Source of the DNA: an uncultured Streptococcus sp.
GTDB taxonomy: Bacteria > Bacillota > Bacilli > Lactobacillales > Streptococcaceae
DNA: 5,449 nucleotides
Direction of reading: 5' to 3'
Assembly (NCBI GenBank): GCA_902479835.1
Contig: CABSQC010000082.1
Span: 1 to 5,449 of the forward strand
The position numbers were made by a program, and so were the translations under genes. Shown here in pieces: positions 1 through 5,449 of the stretch (positions are counted from its first letter, which is position 1; the number at the start of each line of letters is the position of its first letter). The notes beneath the pieces are model-generated. The model saw only the letters and a list, made by a program, of their open reading frames with translations. It searched no databases and was not told the DNA's origin.

Positions 1-1184
1 CTATGGAAATCCGAGTTTTCACGGGTCCTCAGAAAAAAGCCGTCGCAGAAAGTCTCGGCTTCACAGTCGTTCCGATTCTAGAGGACAAAGTAGAAGAGTT
101 TGAACGTGCGGCTAATAACGATAAGAAACTCAATCTCTTTTCAGCTTATCGGCAATTGTCCAAAAGTCTTGATTTGATTAATCATGTATCAGATCAATTG
201 CTAGAGGAGTGGCGCGTCAATCGTCCAGATATTGTCATTGCTGATTTCATCACTCTATCAGCTGGCTTTGTGGCAGAACAGTTAGAAATTCCTTGGATTA
301 CCACCATGGCAACCCAATTTGTAATCGAAACTCCTTATGGTCCCCCTTGCTTCTTCGGCGGGATGGGAATTGCGCGAACCAAGAAGGAAGAAAAGATACA
401 AGCCCTATGCCGTAAACTCACGCGTATTGGAAAATACTGTGGGGCTTTCCTCTTACGCAAACGCTTAAAACGTTACAATTTCAAGTTGTACAATCAAAAT
501 GGAGTGGAGACTATTTACTCTCCTTATGCCATCTTTGGAATTGGTATGATGGAGCTGGAGTTGAAAACACATTTCCCTCATCAATATGCTTGGCTTGGCC
601 CTTTGGGGACTTCTCTTGAAAAAGCAGAAGATTATCCTTTGGATCTCAGCCCTTATGAAGACAAAAAGAAGGTTCTCGTGACTTGTGGTACTCAGTTGCC
701 GTGGGCAAAAGAAAATTTGCTCCATCAAACCAAGCAGTTAGCCAAAGAGCATCCAGAATGCCACTTTTTTGTCACACTAGGAGATGGAGCAAAAGAATTT
801 TCTGAAGAAGAAGTAGCTTCAAATGTGACTCTGGTAACTTATCTGCCGTACAAAGAATATATTCCTCAGATGGACTATGTGGTTCACCATGGAGGAGCTG
901 GAATCTTTTATCAGTGCATCGAATTTAAGAAACCAGCCTTGATCTTACCGCATGATTATGACCAATTTGACTATGCCATTCGAGGAGTAGAAGCAGGGAT
1001 TGCTTTTCAAGCTCATCGAAATCGCACTGAAGAAATTCAAGCAGGTTTTAACGCCCTGTTAGAAAAAGAATCTTGGGAAGAGTTAGCGAGACTAAACAAA
1101 CTATCAAAAACCTACAAACCGTTGGATACCTTAGAGTTTGAAATTCAACGATTATTAAGACGTGGAACGGATGGAAAACTATGA
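1..1184 (+). CDS. GT1/MGT-family glycosyltransferase, 5' end outside window
   Basis: Predicted cytoplasmic or membrane-associated glycosyltransferase of the GT1 (UGT/MGT, GT-B fold) family, which moves a sugar from a nucleotide-sugar donor to a lipid or other small hydrophobic acceptor. The frame is open from the left edge. The first in-frame ATG, at 3, is probably internal: the residues after it (IRVFTGP) match the second beta strand of the family, so roughly 20-40 residues, including the usual N-terminal GHxxP-type catalytic histidine, should lie upstream. Counting from that ATG, the C-terminal donor domain starts near 221 (KKVLVTCGT). The family signature follows: HHGGAG at 295-300, LPHDYDQ at 315-321 with the sugar-contacting D320/Q321, then an AIRGVEAGI helix. 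I see no signal peptide or clear membrane segment in the visible part. The stop overlaps the next start as ATGA. Position in the operon suggests that it glycosylates the product of the downstream acyl enzymes; donor and acceptor cannot be read from the sequence. Confidence 0.88.
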   Translation, partial: MEIRVFTGPQKKAVAESLGFTVVPILEDKVEEFERAANNDKKLNLFSAYRQLSKSLDLINHVSDQLLEEWRVNRPDIVIADFITLSAGFVAEQLEIPWITTMATQFVIETPYGPPCFFGGMGIARTKKEEKIQALCRKLTRIGKYCGAFLLRKRLKRYNFKLYNQNGVETIYSPYAIFGIGMMELELKTHFPHQYAWLGPLGTSLEKAEDYPLDLSPYEDKKKVLVTCGTQLPWAKENLLHQTKQLAKEHPECHFFVTLGDGAKEFSEEEVASNVTLVTYLPYKEYIPQMDYVVHHGGAGIFYQCIEFKKPALILPHDYDQFDYAIRGVEAGIAFQAHRNRTEEIQAGFNALLEKESWEELARLNKLSKTYKPLDTLEFEIQRLLRRGTDGKL

Positions 1185-2158
1185 AAATTCTTGTAACAGG
1201 CGCGACTGGCTTCCTTGGAAAATATGTGATTGAGGAGTTATTGGATCACGACTATTCCATTGTAGCCTTTGGCCGAAACGAAAAAGTTGGGAAGGCTCTG
1301 GAAAGTAAGCGTGTCCAATTTGTTAAAGGAGATTTGAGCTCTATTGAGGAGCTAAGACAAGCTTTTCAGGAAATTGATGCTGTTGTTCATGCAGGAGCCT
1401 TGTCCACTGCTTGGGGACCTTGGAAGACTTTCTATCAGACAAATGTCATCGGTACTCAAAATGTCCTTGACTTGTGCCGTGAATATGCGGTAAAACGCCT
1501 AGTTTATGTCTCTTCTCCTAGTATTTATGCAGCTGGAAAAGACCAATTAAACATCAAGGAAAGCGATGCTCCAACAGAAAACCACCTCAACAATTACATC
1601 CGAAGCAAATTGGCTTCTGAAAAACTATTTCCTGACTATCCAGATGTGCCAAGTATCATCTTGCGTCCAAGAGGATTATTTGGCGTAGGGGATACCAGTA
1701 TATTGCCTCGGGTTTTACGCCTCAGTAGAAAAATTGGGATTCCGTTGATTCGAGGAGGAGAGCAGCTCATGGATATGACCTGTGTGGAAAATGTCGCCCT
1801 AGCCATTCGTTTGGCTTTGGAAGCAAAAGAAGCACACGGACAAGTTTATAATATTACAAATGGGGAACCAAAGACCTTTAAGTATTTGATTGAAACAACA
1901 CTAAAAGGATTAGGAAAACCTATCCGCTATCGGAACATTCCAGCAGCTCTAGTAGCAGGTGTGGCGTACAGCCTTGAAGGGGTGTATCAATTGTTTCATA
2001 TAAAAGCTGAACCCCCCTTGACTCGCTACACCTATTATCTCCTTCGCTATAGCCAAACCCTCGATGTTCAAAAGGCCCAAACCGAACTTGGCTACTATCC
2101 AAAAATGACCATTGAAGAAGGGATTGACAACTATGTCCAACATGATCGAGCACATTGA
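1181..2158 (+). CDS. NAD(P)-dependent 3beta-HSD/OleD-like reductase (extended SDR)
   Basis: Extended short-chain dehydrogenase/reductase, 325 residues, a normal length for the family. A Rossmann motif TGATGFLG (G7, G10, G13) opens the protein; an Arg (R32) after the second strand hints at NADP(H). GDL at 50-52, the SSPS segment at 111-114 and the catalytic Y139-x3-K143 (YIRSK) are all present. The 3beta-HSD-type features are the SSPS active-site strand, LRPRGLFGVGD at 161-171, ITNGEP at 225-230, and a C-terminal EPPLTRY...LGYYPKMTIEEGI pattern at 277-315. From memory these resemble OleD, which reduces the beta-keto acid made by OleA to a beta-hydroxy acid; a sugar epimerase role is possible but less likely given the condensing-enzyme neighbour. 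The start ATG overlaps the glycosyltransferase stop by 4 bases with only a weak GGA-rich upstream site, so translation is probably coupled. The 3' end overlaps the hydrolase by 26 bases. Confidence 0.88.
   Translation: MKILVTGATGFLGKYVIEELLDHDYSIVAFGRNEKVGKALESKRVQFVKGDLSSIEELRQAFQEIDAVVHAGALSTAWGPWKTFYQTNVIGTQNVLDLCREYAVKRLVYVSSPSIYAAGKDQLNIKESDAPTENHLNNYIRSKLASEKLFPDYPDVPSIILRPRGLFGVGDTSILPRVLRLSRKIGIPLIRGGEQLMDMTCVENVALAIRLALEAKEAHGQVYNITNGEPKTFKYLIETTLKGLGKPIRYRNIPAALVAGVAYSLEGVYQLFHIKAEPPLTRYTYYLLRYSQTLDVQKAQTELGYYPKMTIEEGIDNYVQHDRAH
2117..2122 (+). promoter_or_regulatory. ribosome binding site deciding the hydrolase start
   Basis: GAAGGG inside the reductase gene, 10 bases before the ATG at 2133. 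It supports that ATG over the in-frame TTG codons at 2112 and 2124, which overlap or precede the site, and over the later ATG at 2142, which would be 19 bases away. Confidence 0.55.
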
Positions 2159-2960
2159 TTATTTTCCAGCAGGTTTTTGTAGCAGTCATTCTGGACTCTT
2201 ATTTAAAGGGATTCCGAATGAAAAAATGCAATTTCCAGCAGGTGTCTTTTTGATTCATCATCGTGAAAAAGGCTATATTTTGTACGATACTGGCTATCAT
2301 TATGAGATCAAGAAAAAAGCACGGTATTTCTGGTACCGTCTAGCAACGCCTATGCAGATGAAAAAGGAAGACCAGATTGACTACTTATTGCAAGAGCGTG
2401 GAATTGATCCAGCGGCCATTTCCTATGTGTTTCTTTCGCATTTGCACCCTGACCATCTCGGCGGAGCAGCACTTTTTCCAAATGCTCATTTCTTTGTAAC
2501 TCAGGAAGTCTATGAAGTGTACCAGAAGCCGAAATTCAAAGATCTGATTTTTAAAGAGTTTCTGCCAGCTGATTTCAAAGATCGGGTGACTTGTCTCAAA
2601 GCGGATCAAACGCATCCTGCTTTCCCTTACCGCCCGACTGCGGACCTATTTGGTGATGGGAGTATTCTCGTATCATCTATCGATGGGCATGCAAGAGGGC
2701 AGGGGTGTCTGTATATGGATGAGCTGAAACTCTATATAGGTGCAGATCTATGCTGGGGAGTGGATCTCTTGCCTTACACAAGGGATATGCGTCTCATTCC
2801 TTCCTTTGTACAGGACAATAAGAAGGCCTATCTCCAGGGGGCAGATTTGCTAGAGAAATTATTACAAGAAGGCATTCAAGTTGTGGTCAGCCACGACCCG
2901 CAAGAACGGATTGAAAGGATTTTAAATGAAAAAAACAGTCTTTCTGAAAACCTTTATTGA
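2133..2960 (+). CDS. MBL-fold hydrolase, AHL-lactonase-like
   Basis: Metallo-beta-lactamase-fold hydrolase of 275 residues. I chose the ATG at 2133 (MSNMIEHIDYF); the frame is open further upstream to a TTG at 2112, but the ribosome site and the domain start favour 2133, with ATG 2142 as alternative. The complete two-metal site is visible: SHLHPDH at 102-108 giving H103, H105, D107 and H108, then H186 in DGHARGQ, bridging D205 in IGADLCW, and H254 in VSHDP. This order and spacing match the AiiA/AttM N-acyl homoserine lactonase branch more than true beta-lactamases or glyoxalase II. FPAGVFLI near 34-41 and YDTGY at 51-55 are the usual N-terminal strands. No signal peptide, so cytoplasmic. In this operon the natural substrate may be a lactone or thioester made by the neighbours rather than a quorum signal (inference). 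It overlaps the reductase by 26 bases and the ligase by 35 bases. Confidence 0.87.
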   Translation: MSNMIEHIDYFPAGFCSSHSGLLFKGIPNEKMQFPAGVFLIHHREKGYILYDTGYHYEIKKKARYFWYRLATPMQMKKEDQIDYLLQERGIDPAAISYVFLSHLHPDHLGGAALFPNAHFFVTQEVYEVYQKPKFKDLIFKEFLPADFKDRVTCLKADQTHPAFPYRPTADLFGDGSILVSSIDGHARGQGCLYMDELKLYIGADLCWGVDLLPYTRDMRLIPSFVQDNKKAYLQGADLLEKLLQEGIQVVVSHDPQERIERILNEKNSLSENLY

Positions 2961-4191
2961 AACGAGATGGTGCCATCGATTCCGTTCAAAGGAAACCTTA
3001 GAAAAGTACCAAAAAAAACAATTGGCTCGCTACCATGCTTTTATCACTTCTCACTCACCCTATTTTCAAAGCCATTCTCCTGAATCCTTTGGGACTATGG
3101 ATAAGAATTTCATGATGACGCATTTCAATGAACTTAATACCGTGGGTGTGGATCGAGATCAGGCATTAGAGATGGCCATACGTGGGGAACAAACACGAGA
3201 TTTTACCGAAATGAATGGAGAAGTAGCAGTAGGCTTGTCCTCTGGAACCTCCGGTCACCGAGGGGTCTTTGTCACCACAGAAAAAGAAAGAAGTATGTGG
3301 GCTGCAGCAATCTTAGCTAAGATGTTGCCAAAAGGAAACCTGTTTGGTCATCGCATTGCTTTTTTCTTACGTGCTGATAACGAACTCTATCAAACCATTA
3401 ATTCGTCCCTTATTCGATTAGAGTATTTTGATATCTTCAAGGATAGTAAGGAGCATTTAGAACGTCTCAAAAACTATCAACCAACCATTGTAGTGGCACC
3501 AGCTTCCACCTTGATTGAGTTAGCTAACTATATCACTAATCAGCAACTTGCTCTTCACCCTGTCAAGGTTGTCTCTGTCGCAGAGATCCTAGAGGATAGA
3601 GATGCTCAGACAATTGCTGAAGCCTTTCAACTAGAAAAGGTTGATCAGGTCTACCAAGCGACAGAAGGGTTTTTAGCTTGTACTTGTTCAGAAGGTAATC
3701 TTCACCTCAACGAAGATATTTTGTATATCGAAAAAGAGTATCTGGATGATCGCCGCTTTTATCCGATTATTACTGATTTTAAACGAACGAGTCAACCCAT
3801 CTATCGCTACCGACTCAATGATATTTTAGTAGAAGAAAAGTCTCCCTGTCCTTGTGGATCCGTTTTTACTCAAATCGCGAAAATCGAAGGACGATCGGAC
3901 GATATCTTCTATTTCAAAAAAGTTGATGGAAACAGCCAAACCATCTATCCGGATTTTATTCGTCGGTGCATTTTATTCGTTGAAAATATTCAGGACTATC
4001 AAGTGACTCAGCTGGCGGATGGATCTATTACCATCGCCTTGAGTCATCGTTCCGACTTTATTGAGAAAGCGATCTTTGCCCAATTTGAACTCTTAGCTCA
4101 GCAAAAACAATTCATCCTCCCAAGTATTCAATTTATCGATTACCAATGGGACCCAACACGTAAATTAAAACGTGTTCAACGACTTCAATAA
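2926..4191 (+). CDS. adenylate-forming ligase, PaaK/F390-synthetase-related
   Basis: Predicted adenylate-forming enzyme of 421 residues, of the phenylacetate-CoA ligase/CapK/F390-synthetase-related type, which activates a carboxylate with ATP to an acyl-AMP and may pass it to CoA or another acceptor. The phosphate-binding loop is SSGTSGHRG at 105-113. The acyl-adenylate motif is YQATEG at 243-248. The ribose-binding region is YRYRLNDIL at 293-301, followed by CPCGS at 308-312 and EGRSDDIF at 321-328, the hinge to the small C-terminal domain. Cysteines C252, C254, C308 and C310, with H260 nearby, may form a structural metal site. The start ATG is supported by AAAGGA at 2914-2919, six bases upstream, inside the hydrolase gene; the 35-base overlap is long but the ribosome site is good. 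In the operon it could play the role of OleC, activating a beta-hydroxy acid, though it belongs to a different branch. The carboxylate substrate is unknown. Annotations such as 'adenylate cyclase' given to this family would be wrong. Confidence 0.85.
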   Translation: MKKTVFLKTFIETRWCHRFRSKETLEKYQKKQLARYHAFITSHSPYFQSHSPESFGTMDKNFMMTHFNELNTVGVDRDQALEMAIRGEQTRDFTEMNGEVAVGLSSGTSGHRGVFVTTEKERSMWAAAILAKMLPKGNLFGHRIAFFLRADNELYQTINSSLIRLEYFDIFKDSKEHLERLKNYQPTIVVAPASTLIELANYITNQQLALHPVKVVSVAEILEDRDAQTIAEAFQLEKVDQVYQATEGFLACTCSEGNLHLNEDILYIEKEYLDDRRFYPIITDFKRTSQPIYRYRLNDILVEEKSPCPCGSVFTQIAKIEGRSDDIFYFKKVDGNSQTIYPDFIRRCILFVENIQDYQVTQLADGSITIALSHRSDFIEKAIFAQFELLAQQKQFILPSIQFIDYQWDPTRKLKRVQRLQ

Positions 4192-4197
4192 AAGGAG
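4191..4197 (+). promoter_or_regulatory. strong ribosome binding site of the condensing enzyme
   Basis: AAAGGAG, near-perfect Shine-Dalgarno, with a 6-base spacer to the ATG at 4204. Its first base is the last base of the ligase stop codon. It is the strongest ribosome site in the operon, suggesting that the last gene is translated more than, and independently of, the coupled genes before it. Confidence 0.75.
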
Positions 4198-4203
4198 AAT
4201 CCT

Positions 4204-5148
4204 ATGACTACTGTAAAAAGACACTTGCAAATTAAAGGCTATGGAACAGCACTTCCAGCTCATACAGTGACCTTCAAAGACCAGACTCGCTATCGCGTGA
4301 AAGAAGGAGAAGAAACACAGATTGATCTTGCAGCGCGTGCGATTGAAGCTGCTTTAAAACATGCAGGGCTTGAAATGGTAGACATCGACTGCCTGGTTTC
4401 GGCTAGTGCGGTTGGTGTTCAGCCCATTCCTTGTACGGCTGCTTTGATCCATGAGCGCGTGGCCAAGGGACTGACGATTCCAGCCATGGATATTAATACC
4501 ACCTGTACGAGTTTTGTATCGGCCTTAAGCACCATTTCCTATCTGATTGAAGGTGGTGAATACCAACGGGTTCTCATTGTATCCAGTGAAGTGGGAAGTC
4601 TTGGCCTTAATCCTAAACAAAAAGAAAGCTTTGAATTGTTTAGTGATGGCGCTGCAGCCTTTATTTTTGAAGCGACAGGCGAAGACAAAGGAATCATCGC
4701 CAGCATGCAACGTACCTGGTCTGAGGGAGCCCATGATACTGAAATTCGGGGTGGTTTGACAGCTTATCATCCAAAATTGTACTCTGAATCAACCAAGACT
4801 GATTTTATGTTTGACATGAAAGGGAAGAAGATCCTCTTACTTTCTGCTCGTGTTATTCCAGAAATGTTCCAAGAATTCCAAGAGAAATCAGGCATTTCTA
4901 AAGATGCCGTAGATTATATTATTCCCCATCAAGCTAGCCGGGCCTTGCCACTCGTCATGGACAAATTGGGAGTTGGCAAAGATAAATATCTCAATATTGT
5001 CAGCGATTATGGCAATATGGTTTCGGTAGCCGTGCCTTTCGGTTTAGCCTATGCGCTTGATCATGGCTATGTGAAGGAGGGAGATACCATTTTCTTGATG
5101 GGAACTGCAGCAGGGATGACAGTCAATATGTTAGCACTAAAACTCTAA
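4204..5148 (+). CDS. KAS III-like condensing enzyme (FabH/OleA-type thiolase fold)
   Basis: Beta-ketoacyl synthase III-like enzyme of 314 residues, which would join two acyl units by Claisen condensation. The catalytic triad is intact: C101 in NTTCTSF, H242 in IPHQAS and N271 in DYGNMVS. FSDGAAAFIF at 146-155 and the C-terminal MGTAAGMT loop at 299-306 are also typical. It is unlikely to be the housekeeping FabH: the segment between the first loop (YGTALP) and the nucleophile is about 16 residues shorter than in E. coli FabH as I recall it, and the usual TSDEW...RTGIRER stretch that includes the CoA-contacting tryptophan is reduced to FKDQTRYRVKEGE. It also sits outside a fab cluster. In context an OleA-like role, condensing two fatty acyl thioesters or extending one, is plausible; the specificity cannot be read from sequence. 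It follows the ligase by 12 bases and is the last gene before the terminator. Confidence 0.88.
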   Translation: MTTVKRHLQIKGYGTALPAHTVTFKDQTRYRVKEGEETQIDLAARAIEAALKHAGLEMVDIDCLVSASAVGVQPIPCTAALIHERVAKGLTIPAMDINTTCTSFVSALSTISYLIEGGEYQRVLIVSSEVGSLGLNPKQKESFELFSDGAAAFIFEATGEDKGIIASMQRTWSEGAHDTEIRGGLTAYHPKLYSESTKTDFMFDMKGKKILLLSARVIPEMFQEFQEKSGISKDAVDYIIPHQASRALPLVMDKLGVGKDKYLNIVSDYGNMVSVAVPFGLAYALDHGYVKEGDTIFLMGTAAGMTVNMLALKL

Positions 5149-5183
5149 TGATAGATCCTCTTATTTCAAGCTCAAAAAGCATG

Positions 5184-5213
5184 AAGTCCCGCTAGTCTTT
5201 AGCGGGCTTTTTT
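5184..5213 (+). terminator. intrinsic terminator of the five-gene operon
   Basis: A 7-bp perfect stem CCCGCTA (5188-5194) / TAGCGGG (5200-5206) encloses a GTCTT loop and is followed by C and six T residues (5208-5213). AAG at 5184-5186 can pair with CTT at 5207-5209 around one bulged T, lengthening the stem. An upstream AAAAAGC (5174-5180) could also pair with GCTTTTT, but only across a bulge, so termination on the minus strand looks weak. The hairpin starts about 40 bases after the condensing enzyme stop. Confidence 0.9.
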
Positions 5214-5221
5214 GATATAAT
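5213..5221 (+). promoter_or_regulatory. extended -10 promoter of ylxM
   Basis: TGATATAAT is a perfect extended -10 (TGnTATAAT), beginning on the last T of the terminator tract. The hexamer one normal spacer upstream (5193-5198, TAGTCT) is a poor -35 and lies inside the terminator, so the extended -10 probably suffices. The expected transcription start, about 7 bases after the hexamer, falls at 5227-5229, on or next to the ylxM start codon. Confidence 0.65.
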
Positions 5222-5228
5222 AAAAGGT

Positions 5229-5449
5229 ATGGAAATTGAGAAAACCAACCGAATGAATGCGCTCTTTGAGTTTTATGCAGCGCTCTTGACGGACAAGCAA
5301 ATGAACTACATCGAGCTTTATTACGCCGATGATTACAGCTTGGCTGAGATTGCGGAAGAGTTTGGAGTGAGCCGTCAGGCGGTCTATGACAATATTAAAC
5401 GTACAGAAAAGATTTTGGAGGACTACGAAATGAAACTCCATATGTATTC
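5229..5449 (+). CDS. ylxM: YlxM, signal recognition particle-associated HTH protein, 3' end outside window
   Basis: N-terminal 73 residues of YlxM (UPF0122), a small helix-turn-helix protein of about 110 residues encoded just before ffh in streptococci and bacilli. In Streptococcus mutans it is known to belong to the ylxM-ffh-sat region, linked to SRP function and acid tolerance, and to associate with Ffh and the SRP RNA. The sequence shows the family's EKTNRMN start, the [14 protein letters not shown] helix at 20-32, and a sigma-70 region 4-like HTH around 37-58 (SLAEIAEEF...[11 protein letters not shown]). The start at 5229 is chosen because the residues before the internal M9 (5253) match the conserved N-terminus, including that of B. 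subtilis YlxM as I recall it. The only Shine-Dalgarno-like bases, AAAAGG at 5222-5227, lie one base from the ATG, too close to work normally. It has its own promoter after the operon terminator and is expected to run into ffh beyond the window. Confidence 0.93.

Larger units (their letters stand above)
5149..5228 (+). other. intergenic region separating the operon from ylxM
   Basis: This 80-base gap is the only real intergenic space in the window. It holds a short AT-rich spacer with further in-phase stops just after the condensing enzyme, then a terminator hairpin, and then an extended -10 element for ylxM with hardly any leader. I see no operator-like palindrome or small RNA in it. Confidence 0.7.

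Noticed and set aside
2112..2132. Longer hydrolase starting at TTG 2112
   Set aside because: A rare start codon that overlaps the likely ribosome site; the added residues (MKKGLTT) are the reductase C-terminus read in another frame.
2124..2162. TTGACA at 2124-2129 as a -35 for an internal promoter before the hydrolase
   Set aside because: No TATAAT-like hexamer lies 16-18 bases downstream; the nearest candidate (GATTAT, 2157-2162) is about 27 bases away.
1920..2189. Minus-strand open frame of 89 codons opposite the reductase 3' end
   Set aside because: It lies opposite a well-supported gene, has no ribosome site I can support and shows no recognisable domain.
2163..2243. 12-base direct repeat TTTCCAGCAGGT at 2163-2174 and 2232-2243
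   Set aside because: Both copies are in frame and encode FPAG in the hydrolase N-terminus. Two copies 69 bases apart with no further units look like chance or protein constraint.
4525..4770. Overlapping open frames on both strands inside the condensing enzyme gene
   Set aside because: The plus-strand frame shows conserved KAS III motifs on both sides of and within this stretch; the others have no motif or start signal.
4811..4840. TTGACA at 4811-4816 inside the condensing enzyme gene
   Set aside because: No matching -10 at normal spacing, and it lies in clearly coding sequence.
5199..5441. Minus-strand open frame of 80 codons opposite ylxM
   Set aside because: It is the complement of the conserved ylxM coding region and runs into the terminator; a shadow frame.

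Overview
The window looks like a chromosomal piece of a Streptococcus, probably of the mitis/sanguinis side of the genus. The main reason is the 3' end, which encodes the N-terminus of YlxM, the partner of the signal recognition particle, in a form I recognise as streptococcal. Low-to-moderate GC, AAAGGAG ribosome sites and tightly packed same-strand genes agree. The species assignment is inference from memory, not a search.

Layout, all on the plus strand. Positions 1-5148 hold five genes that form one transcription unit whose start lies upstream of the window: (1) a GT1/MGT-type glycosyltransferase, cut at its N-terminus by the window edge; (2) an NAD(P)-dependent 3beta-HSD/OleD-like reductase; (3) a metallo-beta-lactamase-fold hydrolase with a complete lactonase-type two-metal site; (4) an adenylate-forming enzyme of the PaaK/F390-synthetase-related type; (5) a KAS III-like condensing enzyme. 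The first four overlap by 4, 26 and 35 bases, and the fifth follows after 12 bases with its own strong ribosome site. An intrinsic terminator at about 5184-5213 ends the unit. Directly after it, an extended -10 promoter at 5213-5221 sits only a few bases before the ylxM start at 5229, which begins the housekeeping ylxM-ffh region and runs off the right edge.

How the genes may work together (inference): condensing enzyme, short-chain reductase and acyl-activating enzyme are the same three activities as OleA, OleD and OleC of the long-chain olefin/beta-lactone pathway. Here OleC is replaced by a different ligase type, no OleB-type alpha/beta hydrolase is present, and a lactonase-like hydrolase and a glycosyltransferase are added. 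A reasonable model is synthesis of a beta-hydroxy or beta-lactone fatty acyl product that is hydrolysed or transferred and then glycosylated, giving a small glycolipid. The product is unknown to me. No acyl carrier protein, transporter or regulator is visible in the window. There is no gene-free stretch over 300 bases; the only real intergenic gap is 5149-5228.
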